A stretch of DNA of 64,000 bases from Saturnia japonica (taxonomy: Eukaryota; Arthropoda; Insecta; Lepidoptera; Saturniidae), in assembly GCA_033032175.1 (NCBI GenBank), contig CM065307.1, positions 3,782,001-3,846,000 of the forward strand. Reading direction: 5' to 3'. Positions within the stretch are counted from its first letter, which is position 1; each line of letters opens with the position of its first letter. Made by a program: the position numbers and the translations under genes. The notes beneath the pieces are model-generated. The model ran no database searches, was not told where the DNA came from, and saw only the letters and a program-made list of their open reading frames with translations. Positions 21,953 through 34,700 of this stretch are shown here, piece by piece.

Positions 21953-22109
21953 AACGGTGATAAGTTCCAAGTCACGTTTATAAGTACGTTCGGTCATCAG
22001 GAGTTCCTTGGCGACGAAATACGTGATGTCCGTGTTACGCCGCCGCGGGACATCCCCGGTGGCGGTGGCGGCGCACTCGCGTAGCGTGCCCAACAAGTTC
22101 GAAGATACA
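21953..22109 (-). CDS. FARP/Cdep: FARP exon 14 (DH start, CR1)
   Basis: It encodes (S)VSSNLLGTLRECAATATGDV, then PRRRNTDITYFVAKELLMTE and RTYKRDLELITV. YF-[VI]-AKE-L-TERTY-x-[KR]-DLE-[VL]-IT is the FARP form of DH conserved region 1. The Glu of TER is the residue that in DH domains contacts the Rho GTPase switch region, so nothing here suggests loss of exchange activity. Acceptor TGTTTCAG, donor GTT|GTGAGT. Confidence 0.97.
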
Positions 22110-22989
22110 CTGAAACAATTCAACATTTCAGTTCACGTATAGACAGCTCAACTCATTTGGGCACGCCGCCTTCTTCTTACCCCATATCCTGTTTAAGTAG
22201 GGTCGGCAAAACATGTTTACATGACAATATCATATTCATATTCACAACTTTTGTGCGCGCGGCCATACACGTGCGTAAAACGTATCCAAATACAGTATAA
22301 CTATACTACGCGCGCGAGTTGAATACAGAGTTACGGAATTCGATAGTGCTGTGACTCAATTAGAATTACTGCTGTCGATAGTGAGAATGTCGGTAAACTT
22401 CAACGTTATTTGAAATTTAACATTTACATATTGGTTAACATAAAGAAAAAACAAGGTAACAATTTATCAAAAAAAAATTTCAAATCAATTATTTCACACA
22501 GATAAACCAAACTGAAAAAAATAATATCTATAATTTTATCTCCGTCAGATTCATTTTTCGCCATTCCTCGTGGTTGGCGATGAATAAAAAACATGTTGTT
22601 TGTAACAGCAGTTGATGGAGTCTTCGTTAAAAACAAAAACTAACACGGGACTGTAACTTAAGCATTAACGCGATCGGTAAACGTACGATAGTTGTTAAAG
22701 ACAGCACTCACATCGCTAAAGTAAGGGCGTGTGAGACGTGGTGTGCGGACGTCGGGGCGAGATACTTCCACTCTTTACCTCAGGCCCCAACTGCACTCAA
22801 CTCGCGCGCTTTTTATGCTGTTTATTTTGATTATATGTGTAAATACTTATATAATTTTAGAAATTTAAACTTATTTGTTAACAGTTAAAAATTAACGGAT
22901 TATTCATGGAAACACTACGAACTAGGCGGAATTGAAGAAATCATGTTAGCAACACTGTATGTGTGCATGTATTGATGGCAGTGGATGGC

Positions 22990-23300
22990 ATATGAGTTTT
23001 TGGCGGGATTTTGAAGTGTTATGTTATGTGATTTAATTCACAAGTTTATGTCATTTGGCCCTATATTATGTAGTCTTGGCCGCATTTAACGTAATATAGT
23101 TTAGATATTGCGCACAAGTGAAGTAGATTATAAATAATAACCAGGAAAATGCATTTTTGTTGCCACAAAAACTCCCTGGAATGTTTTAACAGGGGAGCCG
23201 CCATCTTGTTGAAGCAATGTTTGAATATTGTAGGATAATATTAATTAGATTGTGCAAGAGCACAGTTGCCATTTAATAAAAAGAAGAAGAAAAAGACCAC
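22990..23300 (+). repeat. GAA-tailed interspersed repeat, copy
   Basis: It begins GAGTTTTTGGCGGGATTTTG, contains GTGAAGTAGATTATAAATAA and ends in AAGAAGAAGAAA. The same order of blocks occurs at 26340-26695, 48683-49010 (minus) and 58485-58800. No ORF and no evident pol III boxes. Confidence 0.65.
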
Positions 23301-23567
23301 CTCATACCAGGCGCGCGATTTCAATTAACTCGTAAAAAATGTTCCTGAGAATATTTACTATTATCCATTAAATTAACGCCAACGCCTTTAATTTCAATAC
23401 GTCGTGATGCAACCCACTATGAGTACCCATCGCACCCATGAGGTATTTTTCTACCAATTCCCTCGTTTCTTCTTTAGCAGAGCGTACCGCGTACAAGTGG
23501 AGGTAGCATATTCTCTATGTCATTGTGACTAAGACACTCGATAAGCCGATAACATATGAAAACAGAC

Positions 23568-23661
23568 CTATTATTGTTTCGCCTAGAGAGTGTATCACCA
23601 GCGTCACTCTCGCCTCCGCTCAATACATCCATACTCGTCGTTGACTCTGATACTATATTCA
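23568..23661 (-). CDS. FARP/Cdep: FARP exon 13 (linker)
   Basis: It encodes (V)NIVSESTTSMDVLSGGESDA then GDTLSRRNNN, an acidic/Ser-rich linker just before the DH domain. The phases agree on both sides: G|TG with exon 12 and AG|T with exon 14. Confidence 0.88.
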
Positions 23662-23734
23662 CTGTAACAAATAATTACGTATAATAAAATAGGCATAATG
23701 GAATCCAGTTATTAAAGTAACCTCATTTTTAACC

Positions 23735-23935
23735 GACCTCAACAAAATAGGGAAGGTTACTCAATTCGAATGTATATATTAATTTTTTGATAGCCATAAC
23801 TTCTTTCTTTATGGACCGATTTGTATGATTCTTTTTGTTTTTATAGAGGGTACATCAAGGGTGGGGTCCCATTTTAATTTCATTGGCATTGGAACTGCAA
23901 CTTGTAAGATACACAAAGGGAACTCTTCAAAATCA
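23735..23935 (-). repeat. Dispersed repeat, third copy of the family at 49112 and 57068
   Basis: The reverse complement contains AAATTAAAATGGGACCCCAC and TTGATGTACCCTCTATAAA, matching the other two copies. Confidence 0.5.
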
Positions 23936-24627
23936 TTGACGTTGGTTTTCTTTTTTGTTATAAATTGTCTTGTATTTATAAAATATTTTTCTCTTGAACA
24001 TGGGACATTACGTCACTTTGAAATTATTCTGAAATATTGATAAATCTATCGAATCAACATACACTTACAATCATTTGAACTAAAACTCACTATGTAGTTT
24101 CCTAGCTGCCATACACTCGCTTGGAACACGTCATTGCGGATTAACGGGTGTTTATGTTATTTCTGTATCTATATCTTATGACAATTAAATTAACTTCATA
24201 TTTTGACTATGAATAATAGCTTCAAATGTTGTTTTTATACTGTTTTTAGGTAAAGTAATAACTTAATTGTGTTATTCTGAAAGAGATTTATTTTTACTAC
24301 ACTCAAACCTTTTAACATAAATTAATCTAATTTTAACAATTCATATTCACAAAATCTTATCTAAAACATTAATAATAACACCGATAATCATAGACACAGA
24401 ACTAAACTACATTACATATATATTTCTAATTTATATTATGACTATTGATAGCGAGATATGGACATCCGAAGGAAAGCCCTCTAAAGCAGCAAAGGAAGAA
24501 CTAACCAGACTAAATAAAAAAAATTGTGACAACCCGTGGTTTGACGTATGTCTAGATCTCTCGACGGAAGTGGCATTTCATGAGACTTCAAAGGCGGTAT
24601 TTCTACAGATATACAAATATATAATAC

Positions 24628-24935
24628 TATCTGTGCCCGTGGCTTCGCTCATGTGGACTACAGAATGCTCTTCCGCTCTCCAGTATTTTAAAGACAAAAA
24701 TGCTTATTGTGGGTCTTCCTTAGAAGATAGACCTATACCCTCGCTGACTTTTTTGTAGGCCTTTTTAATGTCTACAATTATTTTGTATACTAGCTGTGCC
24801 CGCGGTTTCCCTCAGGTGGACTAGAGAAAGCTCGCGTAAATATTGCTCCCCCGTTCCCAGTTATTTTAAATACAAAAATGCTTATTGTGGATGCTCCTTA
24901 GAAGATAGACTCGGAACAAACAGACAGACAGACAA
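24628..24935 (+). repeat. Two tandem copies of the 'GCCCGTGGCTTCGCTC' lepidopteran repeat
   Basis: Copy 1 (24628-24790) and copy 2 (24791-24935) each start TGTGCCCG[TC]GG, pass through AAAAATGCTTATTGTGG and GAAGATAGAC, and the second ends in ACAGACAGACAGAC. A third copy is at 46972-47360. A 106-residue plus-strand frame (24438-24758) runs partly through copy 1 and is not taken as a gene. Confidence 0.65.
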
Positions 24936-25065
24936 AAAAATTCAAAATGTTTTTTTTTGTTATTTGTAGCACATATAATTCGAAATCCATTTAGTAAAAA
25001 GTAGTTATTCTAGCATTACAAATAGACACTTCAACTTTATTAATTGTGTATAGATATAAATTTAC

Positions 25066-25290
25066 CGGTAATGTTCCCATTGACAACGTCAGAGGCAGCG
25101 AGTTTGTTGTCGACGTGTCCGTTGGTGAGCGATCGCTTCGCGTGCGCGTACGGCGTCGACGAGCACAATGGCGGCGCTCGTCGCTCGTAAGCGGACCGCT
25201 CGTGCGTCGACGTCGGAGACATGCACAGGCTGGCCGACGATACCGTCGCCTCCTCCTCGACCGTCGCATCCTCATCGGCCGATGTATCGT
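25066..25290 (-). CDS. FARP/Cdep: FARP exon 12 (linker; first exon after the giant-tail region)
   Basis: It encodes (D)DTSADEDATVEEEATVSSAS then LCMSPTSTHERSAYERRAPP and onward to ASDVVNGNIT. It is an acidic, Ser/Thr-rich linker between FA and DH domains, with no fold evident. It enters needing one base from upstream. Exon 10 (phase 0) cannot supply it, but the internal donor at 42905 can (G|AC = Asp). This is the key link that makes the 11-kb tail optional. Donor ACCG|GTAAAT. Confidence 0.9.
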
Positions 25291-25334
25291 CTGTCGTGCA
25301 CAAATCAACATTTTTACACATGTCAACTTACAAA

Positions 25335-25561
25335 AGATGGGCAATACGTATCGATAAACAGCGATACGTAAAGTATTCTTCGTATTTTTATCGTATATTA
25401 CAGTTAAACGATACGGACTCGCGAAAATTTTAAGGCTTTATTTCAAAAAATATCGCTCTTATATTACCTTATAAAAAATTGTACGTATCGCTGTATCGTT
25501 ACATCGTGTCTCGAAGCGTATAGTCATGGTATATCGATACAAATGGATTTTTTGCCCATCT
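25335..25561. mobile_element. MITE-like inverted-repeat element next to a splice acceptor
   Basis: The ends are AGATGGGCAA and TTGCCCATCT, followed inward by ACGTATCGATA and TATCGATAC. The interior is rich in CGATACG words in both orientations. No clear target duplication. It ends only about 45 bases upstream of the exon 12 acceptor. Confidence 0.5.
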
Positions 25562-26339
25562 CTACATCCTACCTTATACTACTTCAGTAAATAAATAAAA
25601 AACTGTGATAAAAACTACTTCAGAGATCGCTCATTTGTATAAATTATTGCCACAAATGGAATGTTATCTTCTATTTATGACTTATAAATGAATACCGTTT
25701 ACTTAAATTAGATATACGTTTTTAATAAATCACAAATATTTTGTACAAATAAGCAATCAATTTCATACGTATTGGAAATAAAAAGAAAAACGTCAAGAGT
25801 GAATGAAAAGTGGACTTATAAATTAATAATTATTACGATCCGAAAAGTAATATAACGAATATAAAATAAAAAATTTAAGATCACAAAACCTGCAAGGAAA
25901 AGGTTTTAATATTTAACATATAAACTTATATACAACAAAGCAACAACTAAATGAAATACATAAATTAAAAAATATCCATTTACCATGCTTATATCTTATT
26001 TTTTTAACTTACACTTCATCCAAGCCGCTTTAATAAATAATAAAGAGGGTGGAAAAAAAAACAACATGAAAAGAGAAATTTCGTTAATTTTATTGATTTA
26101 TTGGTTAACTAACCCCCAAACGCAGGGCGGTGACGTGTATTGCGGGGTCACAGTACACTCACACGTAATATAAATTCAAAAAGGTAGTAATGTTTCAATA
26201 ATCGAAACAATATAATCACGTGACAATCAAAATAATTAATCTTGTCAAACGGAAAACTGTGGCAACATTCTAAACAGAAATAATAAATACTTTATCTCAT
26301 CACTATTTAAAGTAATAATGCATAGATTAACTACACATT

Positions 26340-26695
26340 TTTTGGAGTTTTTGGCGGGGTCTTGAGGTGGCATGTTCACAGTTTTTATTTTTTATTCATT
26401 AAGTTATCCTGTGTTGACCCTATTTCATTATTGACCCTAGTTTATGTAATATTAGTCTTGGTGGCATTTCGCGTGATATAATTGGGTTGTTGGGCATAAG
26501 TAAAGTGGATTATAAATATAAAGTGGAAAACATGCATTATGAGATGTCAGAAAAAACGCCCTAGATAGTTCTGACAAGGGGGCCACCATCATGTAAGAAG
26601 ACCCCAATTCGTATAATTATTAGAAAATTTTACCAAGGCTGAAAAACATTGACATTGGCAAGTGCTTTTTGCGGCGCCAAAACAAGAAGAACTAC
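26340..26695 (+). repeat. GAA-tailed interspersed repeat, longest copy
   Basis: It starts GAGTTTTTGGCGGGGTCTTG, contains AAAGTGGATTATAAATATAA and GTTCTGACAAGGGGGCCACC, and ends GCGGCGCCAAAACAAGAAGAA. It is the reference copy for the family in this window. Confidence 0.65.
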
Positions 26696-27589
26696 ATATT
26701 TTTTGCATATATACGGCGATTTAACCCCGCCTTAAACATAAACAATATAATTATATGACGCGACATTGTTTTTTTTTTTTGTAATTATCTGCGTCTATTA
26801 TGACTTTATTTTAATTTGCATGAACTATGTAACCACACCATAATAATTTGAAAAACTGTAAAATAAACTCTTTTTTTTTAATGGGAAAATCTAGACTTCT
26901 CTACAATCAATAAATTCCAAGAAAAGATAATACACCAGCCGTCGCGAATATTAACGAGGAACACACATTTCTTCATGAAATCACATGTTCCATGTATCGT
27001 AAACAGGTAAACAACTCTCGAATTTTTCACCCCTCGTTTTAGACAGGTAGGTATACAAGCGAGCCAGAGTCATGTTATGAAAATCAAAGCAAGCACTAGA
27101 AGCGATAAACGTAAAAATTTATGAACGAACTATAATTACGACTAAGAACCTACATATGAAGAGTGGATACTTAAGTGTTTTTATATTATTATTATTATGT
27201 CTTCGTGTGAATAAATCCTTTAGTTGTGACACGGATTTTTTTATTCACAAGAGAGTAAAAATATAAATTATTTAATGATAACAAAAATATATCTAAATAT
27301 GTATAAAAAGACACTTTGACTGACCGACCGATCCATCAACACATAGCTCAAACCACTGAACGGATTGAGCTGAAATATGGCACAAGGATAGTTATTATGA
27401 TGTAGGCATCTGCTAAGAACGGATTTTTGAAAATTCAACCCCTAAAGGGGTGTAACGGGGGTACAAAATTTGTATGGAATTTTTCTTGTAACACTTGTGA
27501 AACCGTGGCGCATAGCTATTATAATATAACCAAAATTAATGATTTATTAACATAAGAGAGTTAGGGCATAGAGAAATTTCTTTCGAGGT

Positions 27590-27815
27590 TTCTCTCTACT
27601 TGGGGCAGTCTGACTGGTGGAATACGTCCACCCTACGGAAGATCGCCAACCAAATAACTTTATGACATGTCCCTGCGGTGAGTGGGGTATCCAGAGCGCC
27701 TTGGGTTAGGGGGTTCAATGTTGGCAAGGCGCTAGTGATACAAGCATCCATAGGCTACGGGTAGCCGATTACCATCAAGTGGGTCGTATGCTTGTTTGCC
27801 ACCTATGTTAAATAT
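27590..27815 (-). repeat. Dispersed repeat with 'GGTGGCAAACAAGC' end
   Basis: The reverse complement begins GGTGGCAAACAAGCATACGA and continues with a poorly conserved body. Related copies lie at 44090-44275 (same orientation) and 7840-7915 (opposite, truncated). Confidence 0.5.
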
Positions 27816-29352
27816 TAAAAAAAGTATATTGGAGGGCGAGTTCGTTTAGGATCGTTTTCATGTAGCTCGAAGAAGACCTTCGTTTCATGTATAGATTAAT
27901 AAATTTTTTCTCTTAACAATTCCTTAACTTTATTTTAAATAGTTCTCTTACAAAAAAAGACGTAGGGTCGGCCAAAATGGAATTATATATACCGATGTGG
28001 AACGAACCAGAAGCATTAAGTTTAGACCTAGTAGATTCTCTTCGGACACACTCCACCAAAAATTGTTCTGTGCGAAAGCGAGCCAAGTTCTCTGTTTGAC
28101 AAAACCTTTATAATTCAGTGAACATTAACAGTCTGTTCGGATTGTACACGTCAATTGAAATATCGAAATACTTAATAGCTAAAACTTTTATTACTTTTTT
28201 TTTTATTTATTTATAATTATTATTGATTTATCGATCGTTATTGCGCTAACTAGTGAAGTCGACGATATCTTACAGCTAATAGTCTAAAATTGCTTCGTGC
28301 ACTTCACCACGTTAATTTAATTTAAAAAAAAATAATTGAACACTATTCAGCGGATATTATTTGTTTTATTGAAATGCCAATTTCCATTACAAAAATTCTT
28401 TGTTATTTTCGTGATTCCAGTCAATTACTTTAATTAGAAATAAAAACAGAACAATTGTGATTATTAATTACAAAGACTTATAAGAAACTTCGATGGTACT
28501 TTTTAAATATGATCTTATACTCGTAATATAAAATTCATGAAGCATATTATTACATTGTGCAATGGAAATACAAAAATCTCAAGAATTTTATAAAATACCA
28601 TAAATATTATAATTCTAAATAATGGGTTTCAAAATATACTGTTGGATATGATGTGCGCTTTTAAAATAATTTTATCAGACGCCCAACTGACTGTACTGAG
28701 AACATATAACATATCCTTAAATGATATAAAGTCAATAATACGTTTAACCTTTGGCACATTAGGATTATACCTACACTAATCATTGTAAATCGGATATTAT
28801 AACAATAACAATTATATAAATTGAATCATAAATATAGACGGGATTGAAACAGTACTTTTATAACTCGCGTCGCGTAGAGAAAAGGACAGAACTATGCTAT
28901 AAACATAGAGACAAATGAGCGTGCTTCACGCCGGGTGTTAATAATGCGTTTCTAACCAAGGCCATACAAATTAGTACGATTCAATTTCAAAAACACGCGA
29001 CACGTCGACACGGGTGGCGTGGCGTAGTGTGTTTAAAGTTTTTTTCTGCCTTTAAACTTCTTGAACACAATAAAACAAGAGGTTTTTTAGCATACTATCA
29101 CAATTTTGTCACAACGCACCAAAAAAAAACTAAATACATCCCATTCACAATTAATTAATTAGAGACACGATTCGATATTATTAACCAATCGAAATTCTAA
29201 CAGTGACATACTCACATATCTTTAGTTATCTAAACTCCGCGACAACATATCAACGTAGACGTCTAATTCTCGAAATAATCGAGAGACGATGATATTATTA
29301 TATCATACATACAATTATAAGTGACATGTATTGTTCTTACAACTTTAAACAT

Positions 29353-29645
29353 AATGCTGCGTATCCACCAGAAATGTGCGAAGAGTTTAAGCGATACTAG
29401 GATCCGTAGCCAGGATTTGAAACGGTGATGCGAGGATGCGTATAAAGCGTACTTTTTTCAACGGAGACACAAACAGCGGCATCTCTCGCACATATTGCTC
29501 GCTTTTTAATCTGTACAAACACTCATCTCTGCTAATACCATCTGTACCTGAGCTACGCTAAGCGAAGCTAGGAAACTTAAGTAATCTTATTGGTGGATTT
29601 TTTTCCTCGCGCACTGCTGAGCCACCTCACACATCTCCGGTGGAT
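29353..29645. mobile_element. Candidate MITE with 'GTATCCACC' inverted ends
   Basis: The left end reads GCGTATCCACCAGAAATGTG. The right end, reverse-complemented, reads ATGTATCCACCGGAGATGTG. About 290 bp apart, with no ORF between. The target duplication is unclear. Confidence 0.45.
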
Positions 29646-31721
29646 ACATAACCATAAATAGATGCAATTATAATTAACAGCTACTTCATTACAATTTACG
29701 GAAATAAAAGGGATGCAACTATAGTTAACAGCTACCATTCATACAATTTGTAGGTTGTCAACTATTTCGATGTTCACGAGCGTTAGCACATTTCTGATTT
29801 GTCAATCAAATGTATTGCCAAAACCTTAAGTCGCTTCTGTTATTAGTGGTCTTTGCAAATATGTTGTCACTGGTTATCAATATATTGTATTTTGAAGTAG
29901 CTTGCTTGTACATTCTAAATTTGTTGATTATAACTTATATATACAAATCAATTGAAAATTCAAATAAAATGTAAGTAAGAGTATACGAGAAAAACACGTC
30001 ATATTATTACTGGATCCATTTTCTTTTTCACCTTTCCCATCAATAACGTCTTAGTAAAACACTATTTTAACATAACTACGTTGTCTATGTGAAATAACTT
30101 TTGTACAAAATACACGTATAATTCAATTAATTATTTTGGCAGTACATTACATACATACCATCACGCCTGTATCCCCGAAGGGTTATGCAGAGGTGTACTA
30201 TTATAGTACTTGTATTGTGTAATGTAATTTAGCAGTATATAGCTTTTAATAAACCTTTGATAAGTCTACTCTTCAAAGCAATAACGTTAACAGCATTTTA
30301 TAGGAATGATCAATACGAACATACCTAATGTACAATTTGTAACATAAATCACCGAAAGATAAATACAAAAAATTTTTCCATAGTGAAAATTAATGAAATG
30401 TAAAATTTTATATTATTAATGAATAATTATAAATCAAATATACTTTATATTTTAATACTTGTGTTGAGATAAACTATGCTGTAATAGTAAAGATATTATG
30501 CATTTCTATTACAAAAGCAGATTCATAGTAAGAACTAGAATAATAAATTAAACATTAATAATAAAAAAACAATTATTGTAAAAAAAAATTACATGTGTAT
30601 ATTTTATAAGTAGATACGGCATTGACGCACTTTACATGTCATCGTGAATGGTAAGCAATTGCCCTCAGTTCACTTTCGACTTGATACCGGCGTGAGCGAG
30701 AAGATACATTTATCCTTTTTGACAACAAAGTTTCTTGCCTTACGCTGTGATTTCCTATCTCTTTTGTTTCAACGTGCTGATAACAAAATTTGTAACGTTT
30801 TCATTATTGCTTTTAGTGAGAGTATAACGCTTCTATTTATAAAACGTCATCAGTGTAAGACAAGTATTACACATAAACATACGAAATCATATTACGGTTC
30901 CCACCACACAAAGTAAATCACAGCCTTTATACATAACGACTATAATACACATAATAGAGTCTATATAATTCATAGGATAATAATAATTTAAATTAACATT
31001 TGACTAGAACATTTTGGCACACAAAATTATTAGGATACACCTGTATTGCGTAGTGTTGCAAGCTGTCCGTCTACAGTACCTTTACCGATCTGGTATAAAT
31101 CCATTACTAAGAATAAATATTATATTTCATTTTAGAATATTCAATCAGGATTCTTTGAGATCAAAGACGTTGTAGAATTAGGGCCAATATACGCAACTAC
31201 ACCTAAATTATTTAAAAGCTACAGGTAAAAGTCCGCATACACACGACAGTTAAAGGGGGTCACGCTACCCGGGAATTTGGCACTAGATATATTTCTTTTT
31301 TTTTCTAACTATCCAAAGTGAATATGTAAAATATTTCATTATAACGTGTACGTAATATCAAATACCAATTTTAGAAGTAATTGTTGTAATTAGAATTTAA
31401 ATTTTGAAACGCTAATCAAATAGAACGCACGCATATCGGAACATAAATGTTCAGCAATGCTAACAAAATGGCTATACGATAAAATTATAGGTATTGCCGA
31501 CCAGTCCAGAGGTACTGTATGTAAAAATTGACTTATAAACAACCGTCCTAACAATTATTTTATAAAATAACGTTAACATAATTGATTTGTGGTATTTTCA
31601 TAATTTGTCATAAATAAATGATTCATGATCATAATCCATGACAAAAATTGTGAATTTCTCAACATACAGTACTTCTTTAGACGGCAGTGTAGGAAAGATA
31701 AGTAGCTCAAAAATTGGTTGA

Positions 31722-34700
31722 TTAATCGTTTTCATCGTCAGAGCAAAGAGGCGGCGGCAGTGTGGACACATCGAATTTTTGCTCAGGACTATCGCTAGAC
31801 GCTTGCGAGTCAACGTAATGACTAGAGTAAAAGCGCTCAACATTATTTAAACTGAACCGCTGATCAAGATCTCTGGTATAATGCTCCCCGTTTCTATCGC
31901 CGTTCTCATCCAAATCATTTTCATATTGCGGGTAACACTCCTGCGTTTGAAACATTTCAACTTCCTCGTAACGTTCTGGATACGGGCTACCTCTATATTC
32001 TTCATATTGATCCTTATCGTGCGTTAGTTCCGTATCCGAATAAGCCGTAGATTCTCCACGCTCAAAAACATAGCTGGCAGATTTATTCATTTTTGGAGCT
32101 CTTTTAATAGTGTCTATAGGATAAGCGTAATCATCTGAATCATCCCTGTCACTTTGTTCCTCATAATAAACTCTTTGCGGATGTTGCCCTGAAGGTTCGC
32201 CTACAAGTTTGTCTTCGGATAGCAGGAAACTGGTAGAAGATTTAGCTCTTTTTAAAGAAGACTGTCGACTACTTTTATTCGAATACGATATGCGAGGTGG
32301 GCTATCTTCAGATACATAAGAGGGCTCCTGCGTATCGAGGTAGGGATGACGTAAACGACCTAATCTATCGAAACGAGGGAAACCCATTTCGTCTTCGTCA
32401 GCTGATGAACCAAACCCTTGAAACTGAACAGGTGTTATGCTGATAGGAAATTGTTTTGCCTCATAATTCTCACTTTTGTATTTCACATAATCTTCCAGTC
32501 CTTCGTCTTCCGAGAAGCTGGCCTCCTCTTGAATGTCGTAGTGTCTACAATCTCCTTTTGACATTTCTGACGAACCAGACTCTACTTCTGGTTGATAGCT
32601 ATCAGAACATTCTGAACTCTCCATGCGACGTAAGGACTCATCCACTGCCAAATATTGAACTCCATGAACCTTTTCACTTTCCGAAGAATACTGACTTTTC
32701 GTCGAGTCTTCCTCTAAGACGTCTTGAATTTTTTCTTGTCTTCTTCGTGTACTCGTTACCTGTTTCTTTCGTCTAAATGTCTTCATACGTTCACGTGGAT
32801 CTCTTATGACATCCAGAGAGCTATCAGTGTCATTACCACTTGGGGGACTTTTTAGTGATATGTTTCTTACTAGTAGTGACTTTTTAACAGATGCTTTCAG
32901 AGGTTGTATTGGTGGTGATTCCGAACTCAAGCTACTCGAATAATAAGGTGAACAACGCGACAGTGGAGTCTTCCCAGATCTCTCTCCTTGTTTCTTCTCT
33001 TGTAATTCTCTATGAACAGAAGGTATATCCGGAACAGAAATAACCGGTAGGTCTGAAGAAGCTAAATAGTGCTCATGAAAAGACCAGCTTTTTGGTTTAC
33101 TGCGGTATTGGTGTGATGTTTTATATTCTTTGATCTGATTCTTGGATAAAGTTTTATCATCGTAACTTGCGTGTTTTGCTAATGGTTTGTAATCTGATCT
33201 TATGAATGGGCCACCAGTATCTTCACGTAAAATACTGGAGAACTCTTGACTCTGATATCGTTCACTATGTTTCTCTTCTTGACTATAAAGTTGTGAAGGC
33301 ATATCAATATCAAGTTCCGGTTGTGGTCCCACAAAGTAAGGTTTGAAACCACTATCTTCGCTTTGACAACGTGTAGTCGGCTTTATAACTTTCTGACCTT
33401 GTTCTTCGTAACTCAAACTCTTCGGTGGTACTTTTTGATATCTGTCATGGGTGAAGTTCTGTGGATGAAATCCTCTAAGCCTTTGATCGAATCTCAAAAC
33501 TCCATTAGAATGCCTTTGCAGACTACTTAAAGAACTGGAACTAGATTTATCCGATTTATCACTAAAACTTATTGAAGAGGACTTATCAGTTTTCCCTGTA
33601 TGGCTTTGAGACAATATCAAAGCAAATTCTTTCATCTCGTGAAAATCATTATCTTTTATAGGCGATGCTGTTTTTTCTGTATTATGTTTTTCGAGTTTTT
33701 CCTCCGTTATAGAAGTCGCTTCTACAACTACAGTATCTTCAGATTTCGTATTGTTGTCACATAATGAATCGATACGTGCAGTTCCTACCAACGTGTGACT
33801 AGTACTCGTCGACCATTCAGATATAGATTGTGCTAATGTTAAAGTACTATCACTTTTAGTACCTGAACTACTATCAACACCTTTTCGGGATACTGTTGTG
33901 TCTGAGCTATACAACTTATCATATTTTATAATATCTGAACTTTTATCTAAGCTACTACTTTTAGAACTCATTTCAGTTTGGGAACTAATTTTAATTTTTT
34001 GCTCGATTTTCTTACTAGCATGTGACGAAGAATATAGTTTACCCGAAGTATTTTCCGATTTCTCACTTTTCGGAATTGACACAGCTGATATACTTTCTGA
34101 TGCTGATAGATTTGCATACTGACGAACTGTATTAGTCCCTGTAGACCACTCAGAAATGCTTAGACAAATGGAAGTATCCTCGGAATGGGAACTGTGAGTA
34201 CATTTCTTTTGAGGCAACCCAATTTTAACGGTACCGTCTAAATCTGTACCGAATGAACTAGTTTCCTCTTCCGAATGACTACTGTGACTACATCTTTTGC
34301 AGGTACCCGCGCTTCCGGTACTCAACTTAGTTGAAGCACGAACTGTCTCTTCCGCATTTGTGTGCGAAAGAAGATCGTCTATAGACGTGTCGGAATTGTT
34401 AGAATCTATAGAATATTTTTGCGAAAACCCTTTATCAAAGTCAGGCGATAAAGATTTACTGTCTCCGCCAAATACATCGTCAACATACATAACATCATCT
34501 TCAAAAATTGGACTATGGTTAGTAGGCGACTTTTGAGGTTGGCTTATTATAACTTTATTTTCTAAATTACTTTTAATACTAAATGATTTATGGTCTGAAC
34601 GTGAACAGCAAGACCCCATATCACCCATAAGACACGTTGCTTTACTGATAGTTCCACTAAGACAAGACTTGTCATAGTTCGGCACAGTGTTTTTATTAAG

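Larger units (their letters stand above)
25562..31721 (-). other. 3' UTR of the long isoform and intron of the GEF isoform; AT-rich, repeat-laden
   Basis: No credible exons. It contains the repeat at 26340-26695, a generic repeat with CTGAACGGATTGAGCTGAAA at 27300-27530, a repeat with GCTTGTTTGCCACC at 27590-27815, a copy of the 6750-6840 block at 28860-28935, and an inverted-repeat element near 29353-29645. A minus-strand AATAAATAAA cluster lies near 28208. I could not fix the poly(A) site of the long transcript. Confidence 0.55.

Noticed and set aside
24438..24758. 106-residue plus-strand frame
   Set aside because: The second half is the GCCCGTGGCTTCGCTC repeat. The first half matches nothing I know and lacks splice or promoter context.
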